64,000 nt of DNA, from the NCBI GenBank assembly GCA_038888615.1, contig JAWAID010000001.1, positions 124,001 through 188,000 on the forward strand. Reading direction: 5' to 3'. The notes beneath the pieces were generated by a model that saw only the letters and a list, made by a program, of their open reading frames with translations, did not search any database and had not been told where the DNA came from. Each line of letters starts with the position of its first letter. Within the stretch, counting starts at the first letter, position 1. This document shows positions 16,185 to 23,806 of this stretch, one piece after another. The stretch comes from Candidatus Korarchaeum sp. Its GTDB lineage: Archaea; Korarchaeota; Korarchaeia; Korarchaeales; Korarchaeaceae. The position numbers and the translations under genes were made by a program.

Positions 16185-17347
16185 TTCCCCAGGTTTACTA
16201 CATAGCTCTGGTGTTCGGCATCCACATAGTGGCCGTTAACCTGGGTATAGCTCTCTCCACCGTCACACCGCTCCTGAAGAGGAGGGCCGATCTATCCGGC
16301 AACGCGAAGCTGGATGAATTGGCGAGACGGATATTCAAGGTATACGCTGCCACCTATGCCTTGGCTGGTGTCATGGGGACGGCTTTCACAGTGTTCCTCC
16401 TCAGCTTCTACCCTGAGTTCGTCGGTGTGGCCGGTAACATCACGTTGGTTCCCTTCGCAATAGCCATAACATCTATACTGGTGCACTTCCTCGCGATCGT
16501 CCTCTACTACTACGGCTGGGACACCTTCCCGAGGAACCTGCACTTCGCCTCGGGGATCGTACTGGCCCTGACCTCCTACACCATACCACTGGGCTTCAGA
16601 CTGGTCTTCTCCTTCCTGAACACGCCAGTAGGCCTGAGGTTCGATGGTAAACCCCATATAAATGTGCCTGAAGCTTTGCTGAATCCTACGTTTGCTCCAC
16701 TCTACTTAAAGAGCATCTTAGGAGCTTTAACATTTGGCTCCCTATTCATAATGACCTTAGCCGCCCTCAGCTCGACGAGGGGAGGTTCCTCTGAGGAGAG
16801 GTCCCTTTACTCACTCAGCTTAAATGTAGCGCTAATATCAATGTTCTTAATGCTCCTCTTAGGACCATGGTACGCCATGTCACTGCTCTCAACACCGATG
16901 AAGTTCGATAACATCTTCAGGTCCTTCGGTTGGAGCGTGAGCGGGACCGGTGGGGGCATCGACCTAGGCTGGTTATTCACCGTGAAGCTGGTCCTGATAC
17001 TGGTTCAGGTATACGTCCTTCTCAGACTTACGGCATTCAAGGGAGATCCCTCATTTAGCCAGTTCAAGCTCTCTCTCCTAGCGACCTTGGCCGCTGCGTT
17101 AACTATACTGAGTGGTGAGTACCTCAACATGTTCAGTCAGTACCCGTTCTTCCTAGCTAACCTACCGCTGATCGCGTCACAGGTACCTGAACCTTGGAGG
17201 AAAATCCTAGGCAGGTCTCTCTCATTAGAGAACGTCAGCCCTCTTTCCAACGATCCCTCGCTCCTTCTGGTGACTGCTGCAGGGATCCTGATTCTACTCA
17301 TGGCCGTAGGGTACTTCCTGTACGTCGTTTTCTTCAAGAGAGATTGA
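16181..17347 (+). CDS. Second, divergent CydA-like subunit (CydA')
   Basis: A 388-residue protein with about nine membrane segments. The N-terminus (FGIHIVAVNLGIALSTVTPL, H15) parallels the first helix of CydA, and the following region (LARRIFKVYAATYALAGVMG, then TAFTVFLLSFYPEFVG) parallels CydA TM2-3. It has no GRQPW-type motif. It is too CydA-like to be a normal CydB. The TTG start overlaps the cydA stop, with GGGAGGTG upstream, so the two are made together. By analogy with CydAA' of Caldivirga it should form a heterodimeric oxygen reductase with cydA. Confidence 0.75.
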   Translation: MIPQVYYIALVFGIHIVAVNLGIALSTVTPLLKRRADLSGNAKLDELARRIFKVYAATYALAGVMGTAFTVFLLSFYPEFVGVAGNITLVPFAIAITSILVHFLAIVLYYYGWDTFPRNLHFASGIVLALTSYTIPLGFRLVFSFLNTPVGLRFDGKPHINVPEALLNPTFAPLYLKSILGALTFGSLFIMTLAALSSTRGGSSEERSLYSLSLNVALISMFLMLLLGPWYAMSLLSTPMKFDNIFRSFGWSVSGTGGGIDLGWLFTVKLVLILVQVYVLLRLTAFKGDPSFSQFKLSLLATLAAALTILSGEYLNMFSQYPFFLANLPLIASQVPEPWRKILGRSLSLENVSPLSNDPSLLLVTAAGILILLMAVGYFLYVVFFKRD

Positions 17348-17395
17348 ACCCAATCGGGGCGGCAGGAACCTTCCTCCTTTTTTAAGTAGCTATCT

Positions 17396-17442
17396 CAAGG
17401 GTTCTGAGCTAAGTATGGATGAGTAACCATACTTAGCCCTTG
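17396..17442. repeat. Perfect 11-bp hairpin with outer 5-bp stem, probable transposon end
   Basis: GCTAAGTATGG (17408-17418) pairs perfectly with CCATACTTAGC (17427-17437) across an 8-nt loop. CAAGG (17396-17400) pairs with CCTTG (17438-17442) outside a 7-nt bulge. It lies just past the 3' end of the TnpB-like remnant, where IS200/IS605 elements carry a right-end hairpin. It could alternatively terminate transcription of the cydA operon. Confidence 0.5.
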
Positions 17443-17461
17443 GGACTCATCAGCCTCCCGA

Positions 17462-17659
17462 TCATCGGCCTCCGTCAGGGGTGAACCCGCTCCGAGCCAT
17501 AAGCTCTTCAAAGAACTTTGGGCCTAGAGAAAGACCCTCCATCTGAAGGTAACAGGCAGCATTAAGCTGCCTATCCTCAACCCGTAGCTCCTTTCGGGGC
17601 ATTAACCATCCCACATCCGGAGCTCGTAGGGTCACCTGTACCCACCTTCTTATTAGCAT
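17462..17659 (-). pseudogene. Remnant resembling the C-terminus of a TnpB/IS605 OrfB protein
   Basis: A 65-residue reading frame. The segment VEDRQLNAACYLQMEGLSLG resembles the terminal DRxxNAAxN motif of TnpB RNA-guided nucleases and its downstream extension. Upstream, a stop codon and a run of nine A (minus strand) end the frame; no zinc-finger or RuvC motifs are found there. The region from 17348 to 17784 therefore holds only this fragment, the adjacent hairpin and no other recognisable gene. The match is from motif memory, so moderate confidence. Confidence 0.42.
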
Positions 17660-17784
17660 CCTTTTTTTTTAAAAATATCCCACATTTACCTCCGTAATTT
17701 CTATACTTGGAACTGCTGGTGTCGGCCATTGAAGCACACGGAGGTTGAGGACCCCTCCCACCCCAATGCCTCCAGATGGATCAG

Positions 17785-17871
17785 TGCGGGGGGTGGGATT
17801 TGAACCCACGCGGGCCTGACGCCCATCCGCCCCTCAAGCGGACGCCTTGGACCTGGCTTGGCTACCCCCGC
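17785..17871 (-). tRNA. tRNA-Leu (GAG anticodon)
   Basis: A class II tRNA. Acceptor GCGGGGG pairs with CCCCCGC, followed by discriminator A. The anticodon stem TCCGC/GCGGA encloses loop TTGAGGG (anticodon GAG). It has a long variable arm and T arm GTGGG-TTCAAAT-CCCAC. No intron and no encoded CCA. A TATA-like TTTATATA on the minus strand near 17910-17917 precedes it. Confidence 0.95.
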
Positions 17872-17976
17872 TCCCCAGTCCTCCCGGTCTGTTGAGGGGG
17901 ATCGAGAGCTATATAAAGTTAGCTACTCGGGAAATTGGCATCTCAAGAAAGATTAGAGATCCTCTTTGGAATTCAG

Positions 17977-18747
17977 CTATCCTATCTTGCTCAGGAATTC
18001 GTTTAACTTGACTTTCATCTGATTCAATGCCTCGAAGAATATTTCATCGGGGCGTAACGAACCTGTCGATTCGTATCTTATGATTATCCTAGACTCGTCC
18101 CAGTTTCTCACCACCTTACCCGGGTTCCTGACCCTACACCTCTCGAGGGCCTCCCAGCAACCCTTACAGAGCACCGGATAATCAACCCTGACCACACCGT
18201 TATCCGATTTCATGCAGTCTGAACAAGCGCTCAGATCGCACTCCAAATTCTGATCTACTAGTTCATATACTGGCATGTAGCTGTAGCCAACTGCAGCAGC
18301 AGGAGACCATTTCGAGTGATCCTTACCTCTCCCCAGTCTGGCTATCGCTTGAAATCTTATCTTCTGGCCTTTCCTCATCTTTATTATCGGGATCTTGTCG
18401 TTGGCCGGGTAGACCAGGGGATCGGACGACTTCAGTTCACCCGAGTAAACTGTCTCGATCAGATCCTTCGCCCTCCTGGATAGTTCAAGCACAACGTTCC
18501 TATTGGGATCCGATCTTATCAAGTCTAAACTGGTCCTGAGAGGGATCATCGCTAACCTATGAGCTATGTACTCGTCGAAGAAAGGAGTTGTGTTCTCGAA
18601 GAAGATTACCTCATCCACAGCAAATGTGGGAACCTCTCCTACTATCGCCCTCCTTATGGAGTTCGCTAGGGAGGGGGTGACTCCTTCCAGGACGAGGAAA
18701 GCCTTCTCCTCAGATAGCTCAATCACCCTCACCCTCAACGTGATCAC
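17977..18747 (-). CDS. rpoD: RNA polymerase subunit D (Rpb3/alpha homologue), Fe-S type
   Basis: A 256-residue polymerase assembly subunit that pairs with RpoL. The alpha-like motif LANSIRRAIVGEVPTFAVDE (27-46) is clear. Between residues 170 and 204 there are six cysteines (C170, C175, C178, C194, C197, C204) in a ferredoxin-like insert, so an iron-sulphur cluster is expected, as in Sulfolobus RpoD. It overlaps the upstream unknown gene by 29 nt. Confidence 0.93.
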   Translation of the reverse strand: MITLRVRVIELSEEKAFLVLEGVTPSLANSIRRAIVGEVPTFAVDEVIFFENTTPFFDEYIAHRLAMIPLRTSLDLIRSDPNRNVVLELSRRAKDLIETVYSGELKSSDPLVYPANDKIPIIKMRKGQKIRFQAIARLGRGKDHSKWSPAAAVGYSYMPVYELVDQNLECDLSACSDCMKSDNGVVRVDYPVLCKGCWEALERCRVRNPGKVVRNWDESRIIIRYESTGSLRPDEIFFEALNQMKVKLNEFLSKIG

Positions 18748-19654
18748 CTTTCTTCCTCAGGATGCTCACCCAGGGGTTATTAAATATCTCGGCGAGGAGG
18801 TCATCCGTTGAGACGCTCGATTCAAGGGCTTCCTCACTCTTATCCACATTCCTGATGTTTACTGAGACTTCCTCAACCTTCGAGCGACCCTCCTCAGCGA
18901 TTCTAGAAGGTCTAAGCTGCTCCTTAACTTGAGGGACCTCTCTAGGGATCTGAGGGACGCTACTAGCTCCGTAGTTGCCGAGTATCCTTATGAATGATTC
19001 TAATAGTTCTATCCTCCTCTCCAGCTCGTGTATCCTCAATATGAGCTCTGAGTCACTCCTCCTGACGTCTATGGAGGATAAGATGCTTCTCAAGGATTCC
19101 TCCAAGCTCCTCGCTATACCCTCCCCTATCTCCCTCCCCACCTCCCGTATCAGGAGACTTACCTCCTTGCTCTCCCTCAGCTCCCTGCTTGGTTCAGGTT
19201 TCCTCTCATTTGGAGAGCCCTTAACCCCCTCTGAACGTTTGGGGCTAGCTACCCTACCCTCGTGAATTCCCTCATTCCCTAGATCCCCTGGGGCAGTCAG
19301 TGATCTAAGACTCACCTTCGACGTCCAGCTCAGTCCTCTCCTCTCAGCCTCCTCCATGAGATCCTGAGCCCTGGAGTAGAGGGGCGCGGGGACCCAGATG
19401 TCCAACCTATCGAACCCTATCCTGGCCCTCCTGTAGGAGTCCAAGAGGGACTCTACGAACTCCTGAAGGTCGTCATCCGTTGATGGGTCATATATCACAG
19501 CAAGTACCCTCATCTCCCTCCTTCCTGAGAGATCTATTATGAAGGATCTATTATCCAGTCCTCTCTTCACTGACCTGATGTTCCCGGCTCCTCTATACCA
19601 CTCGGTGATCATGGTGGAACTGCTGGCATCGGACGCCAAGGTCGACTTCCTCAC
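18719..19654 (-). CDS. Unknown 311-residue protein upstream of rpoD
   Basis: I do not recognise a family. Residues 48-120 (MRVLAVIYDPSTDDDLQEFV, then IGFDRLDIWVPAPLYSRAQD) look like a small alpha/beta domain. Residues 125-165 are charged and low-complexity. Residues about 175-235 form a predicted coiled coil (REVGREIGEGIARSLEESL, then LRIHELERRIELLESFIRI). The C-terminus is acidic, then basic. The GTG at 19654 is 25 nt from a minus-strand TATA (CATTAAAAG, 19675-19683), so a leaderless start fits; the ATG at 19513, after GGAAGGAGGGAG, is an alternative. It overlaps rpoD, where archaea normally have rps11 directly before rpoD. Confidence 0.7.
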   Translation of the reverse strand: MRKSTLASDASSSTMITEWYRGAGNIRSVKRGLDNRSFIIDLSGRREMRVLAVIYDPSTDDDLQEFVESLLDSYRRARIGFDRLDIWVPAPLYSRAQDLMEEAERRGLSWTSKVSLRSLTAPGDLGNEGIHEGRVASPKRSEGVKGSPNERKPEPSRELRESKEVSLLIREVGREIGEGIARSLEESLRSILSSIDVRRSDSELILRIHELERRIELLESFIRILGNYGASSVPQIPREVPQVKEQLRPSRIAEEGRSKVEEVSVNIRNVDKSEEALESSVSTDDLLAEIFNNPWVSILRKKGDHVEGEGD

Positions 19655-19711
19655 CGCACTCCAGCGTGAATGGGCTTTTAATGTTTCCCCTGCCGATGGG
19701 TTGGGAGCTAC

Positions 19712-20116
19712 CTAGACCCTCCTCCCCCTCCTACCGTGAGGCCTCCTGCAGCCATCGTGAGGTATGGGTGTCACGTCCTCCACCCTTATCAGGATTAGAT
19801 CTGACCTAGAAAGCCCCCTTATTGCAGCTGTAGCTCCAGGACCTGGAATTCTGCTCTTGATACCACCGGGAGCCCTCACCTTCACTATCAAGTGTGTTAT
19901 CCCCTTCCTCTGAGCCTCCTTTGCGGCCGCCATAGCGGCTTTCAAAGCGGCATAAGGGGAACCCTCGAGCCTATCGGCATCGACGAACATTCCCCCCGAG
20001 TACCTCGCTATGGTCTCCGCTCCCGTTATGTCCGTTATGTGAACTATAGTATCGTTGAAGGACGAGTATATGTGAGCAACACCTATCTTCCCCTTCCTCT
20101 CACTGGAGTACATCAT
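19712..20116 (-). CDS. rps11: Ribosomal protein S11
   Basis: A 134-residue uS11 of the small-subunit platform. Recognisable by [40 protein letters not shown] and the C-terminal [19 protein letters not shown]. The start overlaps the end of rps4 by 4 nt. Confidence 0.96.
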   Translation of the reverse strand: MMYSSERKGKIGVAHIYSSFNDTIVHITDITGAETIARYSGGMFVDADRLEGSPYAALKAAMAAAKEAQRKGITHLIVKVRAPGGIKSRIPGPGATAAIRGLSRSDLILIRVEDVTPIPHDGCRRPHGRRGRRV

Positions 20117-20616
20117 CTCGCCTCCCTTACGGCCTCCTCAACGCAGGCGGGGTGAGTGCACTCTATCTTATCCTCCTCATCCACTTTGACCAGGTAACTA
20201 GGCTGCCTTATCCTCCTGCCGTCTATCCTTACGTGTCCATGGGTTATGAGTTGCCTCGCCATGTAAGGGCTCTTAGCCAAACCCTTTCTCCAGACAATCG
20301 TCTGAAGTCTCCTCTCCAAGAACTGCTCCACGCTGAGATCTAAGAGGTCGTCCAGCGTTGCGTCCTTACCTAAGATACCTAAAGCCTGCAGTTTCCTTAT
20401 TATGGGTTCTATCTTAACTCTCTCACTCTCGGGGGCCGCTAGTAACTGTCTAGCTATTCTCCTGTACTTCTTCGCTAAGTAGCTCATCCTCCAGAGCTCC
20501 CTCTTATTCCTCAATCCGTAGTACCCGCATAGCCTGTTCGTCTCCTCCAAGACCCTCCTATCCCATGGTTTGTAAGGCCGCTCGTACTTCTTCCTAGGCT
20601 TTTTTATGTCCCCCAA
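20113..20616 (-). CDS. rps4: Ribosomal protein S4
   Basis: A 167-residue uS4. The N-terminal [19 protein letters not shown] and [20 protein letters not shown] are typical of archaeal S4. The S4 RNA-binding domain follows ([20 protein letters not shown]). It lies 9 nt after rps13, in the standard archaeal order rps13-rps4-rps11. Confidence 0.95.
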   Translation of the reverse strand: MGDIKKPRKKYERPYKPWDRRVLEETNRLCGYYGLRNKRELWRMSYLAKKYRRIARQLLAAPESERVKIEPIIRKLQALGILGKDATLDDLLDLSVEQFLERRLQTIVWRKGLAKSPYMARQLITHGHVRIDGRRIRQPSYLVKVDEEDKIECTHPACVEEAVREAR

Positions 20617-20625
20617 GCTCCCACC

Positions 20626-21075
20626 TCATTTCTTCCTCTGATAACCTACCGTCCTTCCAGCCCTTCCGGTGGTCTTTGTCCTCTGTCCCCTGACCTTCAG
20701 TCCGAGCTCATGCCTTATCCCCTTCCAGCTGCCCATCTTCTTCATCAAGTTTATGTCCTGAGTCACGTACCAGTTGACATCGTCCCCTATCAGTATCGTG
20801 GACTCGTTAGATCTGTAATCCTTTTGCCTATTCATTATCCACCAGGGGATCCCGTACTTCTCGGGATCATTAACCACATCCTCTATCCTCGAGTACTCCT
20901 CCTCAGTAAGCTCCCCTAACCGCTTAGTCGGGTTCACGCCTGCTTTCCTTAAGATTGCTGTCGCTAAGGTATAACTTATTCCCTTAACGTTCGTGAGGGA
21001 GACCAGTACGGGCTTTGTCCCATCCAGCGTTGTATTTAGCAGCCTTACTACTCTCTTCAGCTCTACACCGGACAA
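20626..21075 (-). CDS. rps13: Ribosomal protein S13
   Basis: A 149-residue uS13 of the head. LTNVKGISYTLATAILRKAG carries the helix-hairpin-helix. The C-terminal GLKVRGQRTKTTGRAGRTVG contacts P-site tRNA. TTG start at 21075, preceded by GGGGTGA. First gene of the operon; a palindrome at 21101-21116 lies in its promoter. Confidence 0.95.
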   Translation of the reverse strand: MSGVELKRVVRLLNTTLDGTKPVLVSLTNVKGISYTLATAILRKAGVNPTKRLGELTEEEYSRIEDVVNDPEKYGIPWWIMNRQKDYRSNESTILIGDDVNWYVTQDINLMKKMGSWKGIRHELGLKVRGQRTKTTGRAGRTVGYQRKK

Positions 21076-21100
21076 TCACTCACCCCTTTTCACTGCGTTC

Positions 21101-21116
21101 ATTGAGACCTCTCAAT
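21101..21116. promoter_or_regulatory. Palindrome in the rps13 promoter
   Basis: ATTGAGACCTCTCAAT has perfect 7-bp arms (ATTGAGA and TCTCAAT) around a 2-bp centre. It abuts or overlaps the minus-strand TATA-like CTTAATATT and lies between it and the predicted start of transcription, a usual place for archaeal repressor sites. Confidence 0.4.
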
Positions 21117-21275
21117 ATTAAGATTTTACGGTTACCCTACGAGACTCAGCAAGGGAGTCCACGAAGCCGTGAGGATGAACCTTTGGAGACCTGGATGTAG
21201 TTCGTCATTTAAGAGGGTTGCTGTGAACGCAGGGAGGACGGTGACTATGATTTAAAGGAGGGCTGCATACCCGTA

Positions 21276-21386
21276 GCGGGAGCCTGTTTGACATGACCCG
21301 AGCTTGTAAGATGGAACACGGGCTAGCGTGATCCATCGGGACCCCTCATCCTTCCTGTTCGGGGCAACCTCAACCCAGGCTCCCGC
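21276..21386 (+). ncRNA. Candidate 111-nt structured RNA (three-way junction), unknown family
   Basis: GCGGGAGCCTG (21276-21286) pairs perfectly with CAGGCTCCCGC (21376-21386), plus one A-T pair outside. Inside, GATGGA-A-CACG (21310-21320) pairs with CGTG-A-TCCATC (21327-21337) around loop GGCTAG; CCC (21297-21299) can extend this arm with GGG (21338-21340). CCCC (21342-21345) pairs with GGGG (21361-21364). A TATA-like ATTTAAAG on the + strand near 21250-21257 would start transcription near 21276, so I favour the + strand. It does not match 5S rRNA, RNase P or SRP RNA motifs that I know. Confidence 0.5.
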
Positions 21387-21622
21387 TCCATGGCATGGGG
21401 GAAATTCCGATGCCTGAGCTGCGCTCATAAATTCACTAAGTCCCGCATCGTGGATGGCGTGATCTCTTAGCCCTGAAATCTCAATACGTTTTACGATTTG
21501 ATACCGATCCCCGTGAATCTCCGTGAAATCCGAAGCGGTGCATGAGGCATCAGTATCGTTCTTTAGTGTGAGAATTAGCTAACAGAATTTCTCAAAGCCT
21601 AGGGCTCTTTTGGATTTGAGGA
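21387..21622. other. Intergenic region with small hairpins, no gene seen
   Basis: Non-coding stretch between the RNA candidate and tRNA-Ser. It contains the hairpin GGCAT (21392-21396)/ATGCC (21410-21414) and, directly after it, TGAGC (21415-21419)/GCTCA (21423-21427) with a 3-nt loop. A short imperfect repeat (CCGTGAATC, then CCGTGAAATC) lies near 21511-21530. The stretch 21118-21275, upstream of the RNA, also holds no gene I can see. The hairpins may be processing or termination signals for the upstream RNA. Confidence 0.4.
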
Positions 21623-21625
21623 TGG

Positions 21626-21710
21626 CGCCGGGGGTGGGATTTGAACCCACGCGGCCCAGTGGGCCACTGGCTCTCCAGGCCAGCCCCCTTCCGGGCTAGG
21701 GCACCCCGGC
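21626..21710 (-). tRNA. tRNA-Ser (GGA anticodon)
   Basis: Class II tRNA. Acceptor GCCGGGG pairs with CCCCGGC, discriminator G. The anticodon stem CTGGC/GCCAG encloses CTGGAGA (anticodon GGA). Long variable arm and T arm GTGGG-TTCAAAT-CCCAC. The three genomic bases after the discriminator read CCA (21623-21625), so the 3' CCA may be encoded, possibly by chance. A TATA-like TTTTAATA lies about 30 nt upstream. Confidence 0.95.
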
Positions 21711-21789
21711 TAGCTGGGAGTTCTACTTCAGGAGGACTATTAAAACATTCCTCAGGGCAGTGGAGTAGGAGCTCAGGGTTCTTAGCCAC

Positions 21790-22788
21790 TCAGCGATCTT
21801 CCCTAGTTGATGGGCTCTTCCACATAGGTGGGTAAAGGTCCCGCGGCATTATGACCCTCTCCACCTCCGAAGCCACACCGCTCTCGGCCTTGAGCATCTC
21901 ATCGAAGTCCATAGTGGCCCTCCCTATTGCGATGAGTTCCCCCTTCAACGTCATTAGGGCTACGATTGAGTCCTTCCTCACCCCCTTAGATAGTGAGCAG
22001 ATGCCCTTCACCTTCAGGGATGCTCCGTGCGCTATAGAGGCCACAGCGCTATCCTTAACGTATATCTTAGGGAGGTTCTTCACCGCTTCCTCAAGGGGTA
22101 GGATCACCCTTCTCAGTTTCCCCTCATCCCCTCTCATCTTCCAGTCCCCGTAGGCATCACGCAGATCATCCAGGGTAACGCAATGTTCCTCCGTGAATAT
22201 CCCGGACCTGACCCTCCTCAGCTCCCTCATGCTCCCTCCTACCCCTAAGAACTCCCCTACATCGAAGAAGAGCTTTCTTATGTATGTTCCTGATTCAACA
22301 CGCGCCCTGATCACGTGAAACCTACCCTCGCTCCTGAGGAGTTCCATTGAGTAGACCCTCCTCACCCTGAGGGATCTCCTCACAGCTGACCTAACGGGAG
22401 GTCTCTGAAATATGGGACCCGTGAATTTCCTCAGGGCTGATATTAGGTCCTCCTGAGACACGTCACCGTGTAAGTAGAGGACCCCCACGTACTCCTTATC
22501 GTAGCCGGCGATGAACTTGCTCAGCTTCGTAGCGTTGCCCAACACTATGGGGAGCACCCCCGTTACCTTGGGGTCCAGTGTACCGCAATGACCGATCTTA
22601 CCGGGGTACTCTAGGATCCTCTTGACCGTCTCAGTCACTTCGTGAGATGAAGGACCCCTCGGCTTATCTAGGATTATGAGACCGTGATCTAAATAAAGTT
22701 GTATAGGCCTCTCCCGAGGCCTATAACCGTAGGGACCTGGTTCTTGAGCGGTCTTCACCACTACGTCTTCTTCAACTTCACCTATCAC
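21790..22788 (-). CDS. cbf5: Cbf5/dyskerin rRNA and tRNA pseudouridine synthase
   Basis: A 332-residue catalytic subunit of the H/ACA RNP. The TruB-type domain shows LDKPRGPSSHEVTETVKRIL and GKIGHCGTLDPKVTGVLPIV, with catalytic D72. A C-terminal PUA domain (about 245-320; IYVKDSAVASIAHGASLKVK) binds the RNA guide. Its start overlaps rpl14e by 4 nt, as in the common archaeal rpl34e-rpl14e-cbf5 string. Confidence 0.95.
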   Translation of the reverse strand: MIGEVEEDVVVKTAQEPGPYGYRPRERPIQLYLDHGLIILDKPRGPSSHEVTETVKRILEYPGKIGHCGTLDPKVTGVLPIVLGNATKLSKFIAGYDKEYVGVLYLHGDVSQEDLISALRKFTGPIFQRPPVRSAVRRSLRVRRVYSMELLRSEGRFHVIRARVESGTYIRKLFFDVGEFLGVGGSMRELRRVRSGIFTEEHCVTLDDLRDAYGDWKMRGDEGKLRRVILPLEEAVKNLPKIYVKDSAVASIAHGASLKVKGICSLSKGVRKDSIVALMTLKGELIAIGRATMDFDEMLKAESGVASEVERVIMPRDLYPPMWKSPSTREDR

Positions 22789-23084
22789 TTGGATACCCTA
22801 GCCTTCTCCCTCCTCTCCTTCTCCGCGAGCAGCTTCGGGTACAGGTCCGTACCCTTGAGGGACTCCATGACCTCGTTGTCGCTAGCGTCCTCACGTATGT
22901 CTAACTTAACGGGGAGAGGTACTAGGTGCTTGACGTTAGCCCTTCTCCTCCTGACCCCTGTGAGTTCCTTGGGTCCTGTGATCTCCACGAAGTTACTATC
23001 TATTATCTTAACGACTACGCAGATCCTTCCGGCTTCCCTACCAGCTACTTTCCTGCAGACCCTCCCAACTTCGATAACAGCCAT
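22785..23084 (-). CDS. rpl14e: Ribosomal protein L14e
   Basis: A 99-residue KOW-type protein. EVGRVCRKVAGREAGRICVV at the N-terminus and EITGPKELTGVRRRRANVKH are the family signature. The ATG at 23084 has GAGGGGGTG six nt upstream; a GTG at 23093 is the only other nearby start. Confidence 0.92.
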   Translation of the reverse strand: MAVIEVGRVCRKVAGREAGRICVVVKIIDSNFVEITGPKELTGVRRRRANVKHLVPLPVKLDIREDASDNEVMESLKGTDLYPKLLAEKERREKARVSK

Positions 23085-23120
23085 ACGGAACACCCCCTCT
23101 CACGAGTGGGGACGCGTCCC

Positions 23121-23426
23121 TCAGGACGCGAGGAGGGACAGACCCTCCGATATCGCGGAGGCCGTCATTAACTCCTTCAAGCACCTAGGACATAGGTTAC
23201 CACCGTAGGGCCTGTTCGGTCTCCTCTGGCTCTTCGGGATCTTCGCTATGACGGACCTAGGTCCTGTGGGTGTTGCGTTTAGCTCGGTCCCGCACCTCAT
23301 GCATTTAGCGGGGGAATGCCTCTTGTGCTTGTAGTGGTACACTACCCTACCTCCAGGTGTCCTAACGGCGACTCTCACTTTCTTCAATCTCCTGTGGGTC
23401 CCCCTCTTGTTGATGTCCCGTATCAC
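23121..23426 (-). CDS. rpl34e: Ribosomal protein L34e
   Basis: A 101-residue zinc-containing protein with CMRCG and CPRCLKE pairs. The segment GGRVVYHYKHKRHSPAKCMR fits L34e. I chose the GTG at 23426 (VIRDINKRGTHRRL) since GGAGGTG lies just upstream and a TATA (CTTAAAAATG, 23467-23476) would start transcription near 23445. Longer in-frame starts would extend past that promoter. Confidence 0.85.
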   Translation of the reverse strand: MIRDINKRGTHRRLKKVRVAVRTPGGRVVYHYKHKRHSPAKCMRCGTELNATPTGPRSVIAKIPKSQRRPNRPYGGNLCPRCLKELMTASAISEGLSLLAS

Positions 23427-23514
23427 TCCCGATGACACCTCCGCGCATGGGTATGCTGCCCCCCGCATTTTTAAGCGTTTGCACATCGGCGAAGGGAGCG
23501 GACCGCTGTGGGAC

Positions 23515-23682
23515 TCATGGATTCCGTCCCCTCTCACCAACTCCTGGGGGCTCAGGAACGAAGGTAAAGCAGCGCATCAGGAGCTCCTCATCGCACCCAA
23601 GCGGCTGAATGTCCACTTTGAAGCCGCATTTTTCGCACTCAACGCGCCCTTTCGGACCCCGCCGCGCAGCGGGCGCCTCGCA
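23515..23682 (-). other. Possible degenerate small zinc-ribbon reading frame
   Basis: The minus-strand frame ending at TGA (23515-23517) reads GRVECEKCGFKVDIQPLGCD, then EELLMRCFTFVPEPP, with a CxxC-x12-C-x7-C pattern that looks protein-like. But it has no start codon upstream before the next stop (23683-23685). A nearby ATG is out of frame by one base, so this is a broken gene, an unusual start or chance. The rest of 23427-23806 shows a short C/G hairpin near 23660-23675 and a TATA-like AATAAATCC near 23753-23761, but no other gene. Archaea often have cmk here; it is not present. Confidence 0.25.
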
Positions 23683-23806
23683 TCAGTTATGAACGTCCGT
23701 TCAAGTCTACCTTGGAACTACTGGGGACCCTAGATTCGAGTTGAAGTCCGAAGGATTTATTGTGCTCCGATAGAGAAGCTTGGGAGGGTAGTTACGTGAG
23801 GGGAGT

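Noticed and set aside
21276..21386. 5S rRNA on the minus strand
   Set aside because: CCCCGAACAGGAAGG superficially resembles 5S loop C, but helices II-V, the loop A sequence and the expected spacing are missing.
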